DNA of 64,000 bases from JAJTHJ01 sp046316025 (GTDB lineage: Bacteria > Pseudomonadota > Gammaproteobacteria > Burkholderiales > Burkholderiaceae_F), in contig JBKCXU010000108.1 of assembly GCA_046316025.1 (NCBI GenBank), forward strand, positions 62,001 through 126,000, given 5' to 3'. The notes under the pieces were generated by a model. That model was not told the DNA's origin and did no database searches. It was given only the letters and a program-made list of their open reading frames with translations. Below are positions 41,863 to 50,839 of the stretch, in pieces (within the stretch, counting starts at the first letter, position 1; every line of letters begins with the position of its first letter). The translations under genes and the position numbers were made by a program.

Positions 41863-41903
41863 CGGGTACGGGCAGCGTCGTCAGGAGATGCCTGACCGCG
41901 GCC

Positions 41904-41954
41904 ATTGAATCCGATCGGCCGCGGCGCGGCTAGCCGAAATACGAATGGCGGCGC
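41904..41954 (-). promoter_or_regulatory. Shared bipartite promoter-like element, copy 2
   Basis: On the minus strand: GCGCCGCCATTCG, then TATTTCGGCTAGC, then 16 bases, then GGATTCAATGG. Same spacing as the other two copies. The AAT is about 42 bases before the regulator start. Confidence 0.6.
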
Positions 41955-41967
41955 CCTCCGATTCGCT

Positions 41968-42135
41968 AGTCCAGTGAAACGGATGGATTACACCCGAGCG
42001 GCTGGAGAGCGGCCCGACAGGCAAAGCGCAGCCGTATGGGGTCCGTATGGGCTGATACGGCGAGCATTTGCTTGCGCCGCCTGGCGGGGCGAGGCGCAGA
42101 CGGGCGGGGGAGCAATTCATCCGTTTCACTGGACT
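41968..42135. mobile_element. MITE-like element with inverted ends in a CTAG target
   Basis: Left end GTCCAGTGAAACGGATGG and right end, read inversely as GTCCAGTGAAACGGATGA, share 17 identical bases and most of the next ten. It is flanked as C-TA...TA-G. Unrelated in sequence to the element at 38.4 kb but with the same target type. The interior has no gene. It separates the LuxR-type promoter region from the AraC gene. Confidence 0.8.
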
Positions 42136-42188
42136 AGACTGCCAAGGTCGCGATGGCATCGCGCATCGCCTTGCAGTGTCGAGTCTCA

Positions 42189-43154
42189 ATGACGCTTGCA
42201 CCTCGCCCCGACCCCTTGGCCCGCCCGCCCTGGGCCAGCGGCTTCAGTTCGGACGACCTCGATGAGGTGCGCGCCTTGATCGGCACCACCGACGGGCGCC
42301 AGTCCCGGGTGGCGCGGCGCGGCGTGCCGATGGGCTACTCGCAATATCGGCTGCGGGGCCTGCGCACGAACCTGGGCCGGTCCGACTCGGCTGTCGAGCA
42401 GACGGTGCGGGGCCTCGTCTACGGCCCGGTGTTGCAGTTGGCGGTGCCGGTGGGCACCGTCTTTCGCACCGGCCGGCGGTCGTCCGCGCCGACCGGTCCG
42501 TCGACCGTGGTCGTTGCGCCGGCGGGCTGGGAGTTCAGCCGCATCAGCCCGCCGGGCAGCATGTTCGCCATCGAGGTGGACCCGAATGCGCTGCACGACG
42601 AGATGCGGGCGCGGCGGCCCGCCACTCGATCCCGCTGGCCGGAACGGCTGGCGATCGTCGATCTCGCCCCGCGTGACCGTGCCGAGTTGATGGCCGCGAC
42701 AGCTGCCTTGGTGCAGGCGACCGAACCGGGCGTCGATTCGCGGCCACTCGCCCTCGCCGAGGCGCGCGTGATCGAGCTGGTCGCAAGCCTGGCGCTGCTC
42801 GGCACGGCCGACGAGCGTCCCGGCGAATTCTCGCTGCAACGGGCACGCGACCTGGAGGACTGGATCGACGCCCACCTCGACGAACCGCTTACCTTGGGAC
42901 GGCTTTGCCGGGTCGCCGGGGTCGGCGCCCGTTGCCTGCAAAAAGCCTTCGACTACCGCCGCGGCATGTCGCCGATGCGTTTCGTCGCCGAGCGGCGGCT
43001 CGCGGCCGCATATTGCCGCCTGGGCCAAGCCGCGCCTGACACCAGCGTGGCGCGCGTCGCGCTGGATCTCGGCTTCGATCATCTGGGCCGATTCGCCCGG
43101 ATCTACCGACAGGTGATCGGCGAGTCGCCGTCGCAGACGTTGGCGGCGCGATAG
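42189..43154 (+). CDS. AraC-family transcriptional regulator
   Basis: A 321-residue regulator. ATG at 42189 is preferred over 42153 because the paralogue at 51.8 kb starts at the same point of the alignment (MTLA...). An N-terminal cupin-like/AraC-binding-like region (about 20-200, DLDEVRALIG at its start) precedes two HTH motifs at the C-terminus (LTLGRLCRVAGVGARCLQKAF and TSVARVALDLGFDHLGRFARIYR). It ends GESPSQTL. It belongs to the AraC_binding_2 type known from regulators of catabolic genes. The target is unknown. Confidence 0.9.
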   Translation: MTLAPRPDPLARPPWASGFSSDDLDEVRALIGTTDGRQSRVARRGVPMGYSQYRLRGLRTNLGRSDSAVEQTVRGLVYGPVLQLAVPVGTVFRTGRRSSAPTGPSTVVVAPAGWEFSRISPPGSMFAIEVDPNALHDEMRARRPATRSRWPERLAIVDLAPRDRAELMAATAALVQATEPGVDSRPLALAEARVIELVASLALLGTADERPGEFSLQRARDLEDWIDAHLDEPLTLGRLCRVAGVGARCLQKAFDYRRGMSPMRFVAERRLAAAYCRLGQAAPDTSVARVALDLGFDHLGRFARIYRQVIGESPSQTLAAR

Positions 43155-43230
43155 CCCGCACCTCTGCGAGCCAGAAACACCGCAGGAACAGGTTCGCGCC
43201 GAGCGTTCCGGACGCTTTGGCCCGCCTGAC

Positions 43231-43316
43231 TCCACTTCCAGGGCAACAGGCTGGTTTTGTCGTTCCCGCGGACGCGGGAACGACGTGCCTTTGGGGTCTG
43301 GTTGAAGTGGAAATGG
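43231..43316. repeat. Family-C MITE-like repeat
   Basis: Hairpin core GTCGTTCCCGCG / CGCGGGAACGAC between ends TCCACTTCC and TGAAGTGGAAATGG. The rest of this intergenic stretch (to the next start at 43477) holds only the shared promoter-like element. Confidence 0.7.
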
Positions 43317-43342
43317 CATGACGCCCCGCATGCACTCCTCAA

Positions 43343-43395
43343 GCGCCGCCGTTCGTTTTTCGGCTAGCCATCGGGCAGGCGTGCGGGCCTAATCG
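43343..43395 (+). promoter_or_regulatory. Shared bipartite promoter-like element, copy 3
   Basis: GCGCCGCCGTTCG, TTTTTCGGCTAGC, 16 bases, then GGGCCTAATCG. Same order and spacing as copies 1 and 2. The AAT is about 84 bases before the PliG-like/SH3 gene. Confidence 0.6.
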
Positions 43396-43476
43396 CTGCC
43401 GTCCAAATTTTGGTGCCCGATGGGCGGCGGCGCACTGCTGCCCCCGTCGCGTCGCGCTCTCTTGAAGGAAAGACCC

Positions 43477-44142
43477 ATGTCCCACCCGAAAAGCAAACGG
43501 GTCGCCGCGCTCGGCGCGCTGTGCCTGGCCGCTGCCCTGACGGCCGCGGGGCCGGCCGGCGCCGAGGTGCGCGATCTGCACTTCGCGCGTGGCGCCAGCA
43601 GCACCACGGTGAGCGGCAGCATCGTCGGGCGCGACGACAACCGCTACCGCGTGCGGGCCCAGGAGGGGCAGACGATCAAGGTCACGCTCAAGCCGCGACG
43701 GCCCACGACCTACTTCAACGTCAACCCGCCCGACAGCGATCAGTCGATCTTCGTCGGCAGCAACGAGGGCAACGTCTACGAGGGCCGGCTGGCGGCCAGC
43801 GGCGTGTACGAAATCGTCGTCTACCAGATGGGCGGCGCGGCGTCGGACAACAAGCAGTCCGGATATCAACTGACGGTCGCCGTCACCGGCGGCGCGGGCG
43901 GCCAGTCGGCGGCGGGCAAGTTCAGCGCCGGGCAGACGGTGATGATCGGCGGCGCGCGCAGCGACGCGCTCGATGCCGTTGAGCTGCGCGACGGCCCGGG
44001 GCGCGGCGGCGTGGTCGGCCGCGTGGGCAATGGCCGCCTGATGACGGTCGACAACTGCGAAGGCGACTGGTGCCATGTGCGCACGACGACCGGCAGCAGC
44101 ACCGCCGGCTGGGTCGAGTCGCGCTATCTGCGCAGCAAGTAA
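43477..44142 (+). CDS. PliG-like + bacterial SH3 exported protein
   Basis: A 221-residue protein. ATG at 43477 has GAAGGAAA before it. Signal peptide cleaved near AGPAGA-EV (about 29). Domain 1 (about 31-133) is PliG-like: FARGASSTTVSGSIVGRDD, QEGQTIKVTLK and TYFNVNPPDSDQ. Domain 2 (about 160-221) is a bacterial SH3 (VELRDGPGRGGVVGRV and GDWCHVRTTTGSSTAGWVES), often binding cell-wall peptides. Both domains together suggest a cell-wall-associated protein, perhaps a lysozyme inhibitor; not proven. It is homologous over domain 1 to the gene at 33,976. Confidence 0.8.
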   Translation: MSHPKSKRVAALGALCLAAALTAAGPAGAEVRDLHFARGASSTTVSGSIVGRDDNRYRVRAQEGQTIKVTLKPRRPTTYFNVNPPDSDQSIFVGSNEGNVYEGRLAASGVYEIVVYQMGGAASDNKQSGYQLTVAVTGGAGGQSAAGKFSAGQTVMIGGARSDALDAVELRDGPGRGGVVGRVGNGRLMTVDNCEGDWCHVRTTTGSSTAGWVESRYLRSK

Positions 44143-44232
44143 ACGCAAACGGCAGCGGGCCGACACAGAAACCGCGCACCGCGACAACACGCCGGTTCGG
44201 TTACGCAACCTCTTCCACCGCAGGCAGCGAAC

Positions 44233-45813
44233 ATGAAGAACAGGGCATTGCACTGCGCGGCGCTGGCGGGCGGCATCGCCTTGCTGCTGGCGCTCACCGG
44301 ACCAGCAAACGCACAGGCGACCGCGCCCGCCACGGTCGCCCAGATCGAGCGCTTGCGTCCGCTCGACTTCTCGCCCTTCGAGCCGGCCCTGAGTGCGCTG
44401 CCGGCCGAGCGCCGGGCGGCCGCCGAAGCGCTGCTGCGCAACGGCACCATCCTCGACCTGCAACAGGCGATGGCGAGCGGCCAACTCAGTTCGGAGACGC
44501 TCACCCTGACGCTGTTGCAGCGTGTTCGTCAGCACGACGGCAAGCTGCGCGCCTACCTCGAACTGAACCCGCGGGCGCTGGACGAAGCGCGCCAGGCCGA
44601 CCGCCTGCGCGCCGCCGGCAAGCTCGCGGGGCCGATGCACGGCATCCCCGTCTCGCTGAAAGACAACATCGACACCGCCGGGCCGATGCACACCACCGCC
44701 GGCGCCGCGGTGCTGTTGAACCACGTGGCCAAGGCCGACGCGCCGCTGGTGACCCAATTGCGAGCGGGCGGCGCGGTGATCCTGGGCAAGGCCAACCTGT
44801 CGGAGTTGGCCGGCGTGGTCACCTTGGCCGGCGGCTTCGGCGGCACCAGCGCGGTGGGTGGCCGGGCCATCAACCCCCATGGCGATGCGCTGCCCACCGG
44901 CGGCTCCAGTTCGGGCTCGGCGGTGAGCGTGGCCGCGCTGCTGGCCGTGGTGAGCGTGGGCACCGAGACCTCCGGCTCGCTGATCGCACCGTCCGCCTGG
45001 CAAGGCACGGTCGGCATGAAGCCCAGCCGCGGCCTGGTCGATGCCACCGGCGTGGTGCCGCTGCTCACCAACAACGACTCGCCCGGCCCCGTCGCGCGCA
45101 GCGTGACCGACGCCGCCTTGCTGCTCGACGCCATCGACACCGTGGGCGTGAACTACGCGGCGGGGCTGAACGCCGACGCCCTGGTCGGCAAGACCGTCGG
45201 CCTGCTCGGTGCCGACATCCTCGCCACACCGGGGCAGGAATTGCTGTTCCAGCGCGCCACCGTCGCGCTGCTGGCCGCGGGCGCGCGGGTGCGTCCGGCG
45301 CGCATCGTCAACACGGCTGAATGGGGCAAGGGTGAGGTCGTCACCGTCTTTCTGGCGAGCGGCATGCGCCACGACATGATGCCGGGCCTGGCCGCGCGGG
45401 GCGCCGGGGTGGCCACGCTGGACGGCCTGCTCGCCACCCTGCGCGCCGATCCCGCGCGGCGCATGCCCTTTGGCGCCGGGTTGATCGAGGCGCTGGCGCC
45501 GGTGGCGGCGAAGATCGACCTGGCCGACCATCGGGCGATGGGCCGCGAACTCACGCGTGCGGCTGCCGCTATGCTGGACGCCGCGTTCGCCGCCAGCGGC
45601 GCCGATCTGCTGATGAGCTTTGCCAATCAGCATTCGACCTACTACGCGACGGCGGGCTACCCGGCCATCACCGTGCCCGTGGGCCTGGTGCCCGACGGCA
45701 AGCCGATGGGCATCACGCTGATCGGCAAGCCCGGCGGCGATGCGGCACTGCTGGCGCAAGCCTATGCCTACGAGCAGGCTTCGAGGTTGCGGCCGCTGCC
45801 CAGCGACTACTGA
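44233..45813 (+). CDS. Exported amidase-signature-family amidase
   Basis: A 526-residue amidase with signal peptide (GGIALLLALTGPANAQ). The amidase signature is intact: Lys143 (SLKDN), the Ser-rich loop GGSSSGSA (225-230) with the cis-Ser, and the nucleophile Ser249 (TETSGSLIAPS, in place of the usual GGS). The C-terminal segment GYPAITVPVGLVPDGKPMGI is typical. Periplasmic amide hydrolysis is likely; the substrate is unknown. It stands before two other secreted hydrolases on the same strand, separated from the metzincin by 64 bases. Confidence 0.92.
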   Translation: MKNRALHCAALAGGIALLLALTGPANAQATAPATVAQIERLRPLDFSPFEPALSALPAERRAAAEALLRNGTILDLQQAMASGQLSSETLTLTLLQRVRQHDGKLRAYLELNPRALDEARQADRLRAAGKLAGPMHGIPVSLKDNIDTAGPMHTTAGAAVLLNHVAKADAPLVTQLRAGGAVILGKANLSELAGVVTLAGGFGGTSAVGGRAINPHGDALPTGGSSSGSAVSVAALLAVVSVGTETSGSLIAPSAWQGTVGMKPSRGLVDATGVVPLLTNNDSPGPVARSVTDAALLLDAIDTVGVNYAAGLNADALVGKTVGLLGADILATPGQELLFQRATVALLAAGARVRPARIVNTAEWGKGEVVTVFLASGMRHDMMPGLAARGAGVATLDGLLATLRADPARRMPFGAGLIEALAPVAAKIDLADHRAMGRELTRAAAAMLDAAFAASGADLLMSFANQHSTYYATAGYPAITVPVGLVPDGKPMGITLIGKPGGDAALLAQAYAYEQASRLRPLPSDY

Positions 45814-45877
45814 CACGGCAAGATACGACTTTCGAGGCGGTTGCGCGCCGCCGATCCCAAACCCAGGAGTGAATCGC

Positions 45878-48442
45878 ATGACCGCCACGTTGAAGTCGAT
45901 CGCCACCATCGCGTTGGCCCTGGCCGTCGCACCGGCCGCCACCTGGAGCCAGACCGCCGCGCCGCAATCGGCCGCTGCGCAGCCCGCCGCCGCGCCGGCC
46001 GACCCCGCCGCCGTGTTGCAGGGTGCCGAGCGCATCGGTGCCGGCCGCTTCACCGCCTACCGCAAGGGCGCCAGCACGCTGGTCGTGCTGCCGCCGGGGT
46101 CGCTTGGCAAGCCGCTGCTCTGGTACACGGAGGTCGTGCGGGTACCGGCCGGTGTGGTGGCCGACCAGGGCCTGCAGGTCGCGAGCCTGCTGGCCCGCTT
46201 CGAGCGCGTGGGCAACGCGATCCATGTGCGCGACCTGAGCGGGGTGCAGAAGCGCCGTGCCGGTGCCGCGCCGGGCGAGGCGCCGCCGCCCGCCGACCTG
46301 CCCGGCGGCGTGACCGGCGCCCCCAACGACCCGAAGGTCCGTCCGATCGACGTGGCGCTCGCCAGCTCGGAAACCGGCGCGATCGTCGCCAGCTTTCCGA
46401 TCGTCGGCAGCCTGCCCGACGGTGCGCTCGTGCTCGATGTGACGGCCGCCTTCTCCACCGACGTCGCGGCGGCCACCGGCCGCAGCATCGTCGTCAAGAG
46501 CGGCGCGGTACCGGCGGCGGTGGACCCGGCCAAGTCATACATCGACGGCGTACGCGTGCGCGGCGATGCGCTCACCGTACGCTCGCACCTCACCTTTCTG
46601 GCCGCGCTGAAGTCGCAGCCGGCGGCCGGGCCGCAGCCGGTGTCGGTGGTGCTCGGTCACTCGATCGTCTTCCTGCCCGAGAAGCCCATGGCCGCTCGCC
46701 CCGCCGACCCGCGGGTGGGCTACTTCAGCCACGAGTACACCGAGTTCGAGTCCGAGCGCGGCACCGCGCAGGCGACCAAGGTGGTGATCTCGCGCTTCCG
46801 GCTGGAGAAGGCCAACCCGGCCGCCGCCGTCAGCGATCCCGTCAAGCCCATCACCTTCTACCTTGGCCGCGGCATTCCGGAGCGCTGGAAGCCCTACATC
46901 ACCGCCGGCGTGCTGCAGTGGCTGCCGGCCTTCGAAGCGGCGGGCTTCAGCAACGCCATCCGGGTACTGGACGCGCCCACGCCCGCGCAAGACCCCGACT
47001 GGTCGCCCGAGGACGTGACGATCAGCGTCATCCGCTGGGTACCGGAAGAGCGGGTCAACGCCATGGGCCCGCGCGTCAACGACCCGCGCTCGGGCGAAAC
47101 CCTGTCGGCCCACATTCAGGTCTGGCCCGAGGTGATCGACGGCTTCGGTCAGTACTACTGGGCGCTGTTCGGCACGGTGGACCCCGGCGCCGCGCGGCTG
47201 CCGCTGTCCACCGAAAAGTCGGGCGCGCTGCTGAGCTACGTCGTCGCGCACGAGGTGGGGCACACGCTCGGGCTGATGCACAACCAGATCGCCTCCACCG
47301 CCTACCCGGTGGCGCAGATGCGCCAGCGCGAGTTTGCCAACCGCTACGGGCCCAACAGTTCGATCATGGCCTATGGCCGTTTCAACCAGGCGGCACAGCC
47401 GGGCGACGGCATCAGCCAGATGTGGGGGGTGATCGGGCCCTACGACCTGGCGGCGATCAAGTACGGCTACGGCGTGTTCGGCACCGATGCGGCGAGCGAA
47501 CGGCGCGAACTGGCCGCCTTCGCCGACACCTTCTCGCGCGACCGGCGGCTTTACTGGGCAAGCGAAGAATCGGGCGAACTGATCAGCCGCTTCCACCTCG
47601 ACCCGCGCGTGCAGACCGAGAACACCGGCGCCGAGCGCGTCGAAGCCACGCGCCTGGGGGTGGCCAACATCCTGCGCTCGCTGGAGCGGCTGGACGCCGC
47701 CACCGGCGGCGACGCCAAGCTCTATGCGTCCACCTACGGCGTGATGCTGTCGCGCCATGTGGGCTTGCTCAAGTCGAACAACCGGCTGATCGCCGGCGTC
47801 ATGCCGGCGCTGGGCGCGGGCGAAGGCCCGCGGCCCAAACTGGTGCCGGCGGCCGAGCAACGGCAGGCGGTGCAATACCTGATGGGCGAAGGCGCGGCCT
47901 CGCTCGCGCCCTATGCCACGCCGGCGGTCGTGGAGCGGGTGTCGGTATACGGCGGCTACCGCGCCGTCGACCGCTTGCAGTCCGCCCTGGTCACCGACCT
48001 GATGACCGGCTCCAACGTGGCCCTGCTCGAAAGCCAGCGCCGCGGCGACCCGGCCGCCTATTCGTCGCTCGACTTCGGCCGCGACCTCACCGCCGCCGTC
48101 TGGGGCGATCTGAAGTCCAGCACCCCCACCCAGCGCGCGCTGCAGCGCGGCTACATCGCCGCCGCCAGAGATCTGCTGACGGCCTGGTCCAAGGGCGGTG
48201 CGGACGAGAAGAAGCTGGCCGAGTTGCTGCTGACCGAAGTGCCGGTGTCGCCGGCCGCCGCCCGCGCGATCGTGGAAAGCGGCGACGACACGGTCTTCAC
48301 CCCCTGGCTGCAAGCCGCCTTGCCGCCGCTGAAGGCCCGGCTGGAGGCCGCCGCGCGCAGCGCCGCCACCGAGGCCGACCGCTTGCACTACGCCGATATG
48401 GCTTTGCAGATCGGGCGGCTGCTGAGAATTGGCATGCAGTGA
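45878..48442 (+). CDS. Exported zinc metalloprotease, metzincin type (DUF5117/DUF4953-like)
   Basis: An 854-residue protein with signal peptide (MTATLKSIATIALALAVAPAATWSQ); ATG at 45878 follows AGGAG. The catalytic helix HEVGHTLGLMHN has the metzincin spacing HExxHxxGxxH (His458, Glu459, His462, His468), and SSIMAYG downstream is the Met-turn. The N-terminal region (about 60-280) corresponds to DUF5117-like propeptide or lid, followed by PVKPITFYLGRGIPERWKPYI. The C-terminal part (about 600-854) is helical. Secreted protease role; substrate unknown. The following S9 peptidase may share the transcript. Confidence 0.9.
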   Translation: MTATLKSIATIALALAVAPAATWSQTAAPQSAAAQPAAAPADPAAVLQGAERIGAGRFTAYRKGASTLVVLPPGSLGKPLLWYTEVVRVPAGVVADQGLQVASLLARFERVGNAIHVRDLSGVQKRRAGAAPGEAPPPADLPGGVTGAPNDPKVRPIDVALASSETGAIVASFPIVGSLPDGALVLDVTAAFSTDVAAATGRSIVVKSGAVPAAVDPAKSYIDGVRVRGDALTVRSHLTFLAALKSQPAAGPQPVSVVLGHSIVFLPEKPMAARPADPRVGYFSHEYTEFESERGTAQATKVVISRFRLEKANPAAAVSDPVKPITFYLGRGIPERWKPYITAGVLQWLPAFEAAGFSNAIRVLDAPTPAQDPDWSPEDVTISVIRWVPEERVNAMGPRVNDPRSGETLSAHIQVWPEVIDGFGQYYWALFGTVDPGAARLPLSTEKSGALLSYVVAHEVGHTLGLMHNQIASTAYPVAQMRQREFANRYGPNSSIMAYGRFNQAAQPGDGISQMWGVIGPYDLAAIKYGYGVFGTDAASERRELAAFADTFSRDRRLYWASEESGELISRFHLDPRVQTENTGAERVEATRLGVANILRSLERLDAATGGDAKLYASTYGVMLSRHVGLLKSNNRLIAGVMPALGAGEGPRPKLVPAAEQRQAVQYLMGEGAASLAPYATPAVVERVSVYGGYRAVDRLQSALVTDLMTGSNVALLESQRRGDPAAYSSLDFGRDLTAAVWGDLKSSTPTQRALQRGYIAAARDLLTAWSKGGADEKKLAELLLTEVPVSPAAARAIVESGDDTVFTPWLQAALPPLKARLEAAARSAATEADRLHYADMALQIGRLLRIGMQ

Positions 48443-48456
48443 GCACTGGGCGCAGG

Positions 48457-50805
48457 ATGAGCGGGTTCGGTCCGCGTCCAGCCGAAGGCCGCGATCACGA
48501 CCGCCCTGAGCCGGTGCCTCGCCGGCTTGCGCTTGCGACTTGCGCCTTGGCGGTGCTGCTCGGGCCGGCGACCTCGACGCAGGCACGGACGCCCGCGCCG
48601 TTGACGCTGGAGCAGGCGATGGCGCTGGCCAAACCAGAGTCGTTCGGAACTTCGGTGTTCTCCGCTTGGTGGACGGCCGATGGCCGACAACTCGTTTACC
48701 AACAACTGCGTGGCGGCACGCTCGAAAGCTACGGCTACACCCCGGCCGACGGCAGCATCCGCGCGCTCGATGCCGCAGAGGCGGCGCGGGTCGATCCCGA
48801 GGAGCGCAGCGTCGACGCCGCCGGGCGGCGCATCGTCTTTGCCCGCGACGGCATCGTGCTGCGCGAGCTGCCGGACGGCGCGGGTCTGCGCCTGACGAGC
48901 GAGACGCAGGACCGCGATCCCCGCTTTTCTGCCGACGGCCAGCAGGTCTACTTCCGCCGTGGCGTCGATTGGTGGGCGGTGCCCGCCGAAGGCAAGGCAG
49001 TGGCGAAGCCCTTGCTGCAGGTACGCGGCGAACTGCCGCCACTGACCAACCGCCCTGGGGCCAACGACGCCGGCGCGGCGGTTTATCTCGACCCGCAGCT
49101 GGTCGTGCGCGACAGTTGGCTGTCGCCCGATGGCCGGCACGCGCTAGTGTCGACCACGCCGAAGGGTTACGACGCCGGACGCGTAGCGCAGATGCCCAAA
49201 TACATCACCGCCAGCGGTTATCCGGAAATGGAAGACCTGTTGCCGTACGTTGGCCGCAATCCGGAGCCGCCGCAGGCGCTGTGGCTGGTCGATGTCGCGG
49301 GCCAGCGGGCGCAGCGGGTGGAGTTGGCCGCACTGACCGGCATTGCCATCGACCCGCTGGCCGATCTACGCGCGGCGCAGAAGCTGCCCGCGCTCGCGGG
49401 GCCCCGGTCGGTTCAGGTGGCGGGTGCGCAGTGGTCGCGCGACTCGCGTCAGGTCGTGGTTCAGATCGCCACCCCGGACCGCCGCGATATCTGGCTGGCT
49501 GCCGTCAACGCGGACTCCGGCAAGCTCACGCAGCGCGACCACCAGGCAGGGCTGGCGTTGATCCCGGCGGGTTTCGGCTTTCTGCCCGACGGCCGGCTGT
49601 GGTTCCAGTCCGAGGCGGGCGGCTTCTTTGGTCTGTATCTGAACGACGGCCGCAACACCCGCGCCGTCGTCAACGGCCCGTTCGAGGTCGGCTTCGACGC
49701 CGTGCGCTGGTCGCCCGACGGCCGACGCGCCTACTTCCCCTGCAACCGCCGCCAGCCCACGCACTGGGAGGTCTGCCGCGTCGATGCCGACGGCAGCGAC
49801 TTGCGCGAGTTGACCGCGCTCGACGGTGGCGTCGGCGCGCAGGTGTTCTGGGATGTGATCCGCGTCTCGCCCGACGGCCGGCAACTGGCGGTGCGGCATT
49901 CGGCGCCGCTGCTGCCGCTGCAACTGTCGCTGGTCGATGCCGAAACCGGCGCTACGCGGCAGATCACCGACACCCGCGGCGAGGCGATGAAGGCGCAGAT
50001 CGCGAAGCTCATCGAGCCGCGCTTTGTCGCTATCCCGTCGAGCCGCTTCAAGGGGCAACTGTGGGCCAAGCTGCACCGGCCGGACACACTGGACCCCGCA
50101 CGCCGCTATCCGCTGGTGCTGATCCTGCATGGCGGCAACACGGTGCAGGGCGCCAGCCGCCGCGTGGCGAGCCCGCGCGAGGCGCTGTTCGCACAATTCC
50201 TGCTCGCCCAAGGCTATCTGGTGCTCGAGATCGACTACCGCGGCTCGATCGGCTATGGCCGCGACTTTCGTGAGTCGGTGTATCGGCGTCTGGGACTGGC
50301 CGAGGTCGAGGACTTTCGCGACGCGGTGGACTACATGGTGGCGCAGCATCAGGTCGGCCGCGACCAGGTCGGCGCCTATGGCTGCAGCTACGGCGGCTAT
50401 CTCGCCTACATGGCGGCGTTCCTGGCGTCGGACGTCTTTAAGGCGGTGGCCTCGGCCAGCGGCTGGAGCGACTTCACCGCCACATTCAACAGCAACCCGA
50501 GCACCTTCCTCGACACGCCCGTGCTCAATCCAGACGCATTTGCCGTCTCGTCAGCCACCACGCATGCGCACAAGCTCGCCACGCAGTTGTTGATCCTGCA
50601 CCCGATGGACGACCGGGCGGTGGCCTACGAGCACGCAGTGCGGGTCGTGGCCAAGCTGCTCGATGCCGGCAAGCAGAGCTGGGACTTTGTCACCTACCCG
50701 ACCGGCGAACACTGCTTCGGCGACCGGCCCGACTACGGCGCCGACGCCTACCGGCGCACGTTCCAGATGTTCGAGCGGCATCTGAAGCCGGCCGGCAACC
50801 GCTAA
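48457..50805 (+). CDS. S9-family prolyl-oligopeptidase/dipeptidyl-peptidase-like enzyme, exported
   Basis: About 782 residues. ATG at 48457 is used; GTG at 48439, overlapping the previous stop, is possible. A signal-like segment (LALATCALAVLLGPATSTQA) follows a charged 25-residue start. An N-terminal beta-propeller with repeated WSPDGRR/DG blocks covers about residues 60-500. The C-terminal alpha/beta hydrolase has the nucleophile in GCSYGG (Ser644), LHPMDDRAV for the Asp and PTGEHCF for the His. It should cleave short peptides, possibly after Pro. It lies 14 bases after the metzincin, so products of that protease may be its substrates (inference). Confidence 0.91.
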   Translation: MSGFGPRPAEGRDHDRPEPVPRRLALATCALAVLLGPATSTQARTPAPLTLEQAMALAKPESFGTSVFSAWWTADGRQLVYQQLRGGTLESYGYTPADGSIRALDAAEAARVDPEERSVDAAGRRIVFARDGIVLRELPDGAGLRLTSETQDRDPRFSADGQQVYFRRGVDWWAVPAEGKAVAKPLLQVRGELPPLTNRPGANDAGAAVYLDPQLVVRDSWLSPDGRHALVSTTPKGYDAGRVAQMPKYITASGYPEMEDLLPYVGRNPEPPQALWLVDVAGQRAQRVELAALTGIAIDPLADLRAAQKLPALAGPRSVQVAGAQWSRDSRQVVVQIATPDRRDIWLAAVNADSGKLTQRDHQAGLALIPAGFGFLPDGRLWFQSEAGGFFGLYLNDGRNTRAVVNGPFEVGFDAVRWSPDGRRAYFPCNRRQPTHWEVCRVDADGSDLRELTALDGGVGAQVFWDVIRVSPDGRQLAVRHSAPLLPLQLSLVDAETGATRQITDTRGEAMKAQIAKLIEPRFVAIPSSRFKGQLWAKLHRPDTLDPARRYPLVLILHGGNTVQGASRRVASPREALFAQFLLAQGYLVLEIDYRGSIGYGRDFRESVYRRLGLAEVEDFRDAVDYMVAQHQVGRDQVGAYGCSYGGYLAYMAAFLASDVFKAVASASGWSDFTATFNSNPSTFLDTPVLNPDAFAVSSATTHAHKLATQLLILHPMDDRAVAYEHAVRVVAKLLDAGKQSWDFVTYPTGEHCFGDRPDYGADAYRRTFQMFERHLKPAGNR

Positions 50806-50839
50806 CCCGACTCTTTCGCAACCACACCAGGAGCAACGC

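Noticed and set aside
45841..48456. Continuous upstream extension of the S9 peptidase frame through the metzincin gene
   Set aside because: The region is the third frame of the metzincin gene; the S9 signal-like segment and fold begin only after 48,457.
43339..49042. Long minus-strand frames opposite the amidase, metzincin and S9 peptidase genes
   Set aside because: No motifs, and they overlap real genes completely; GC-rich codon bias produces them.
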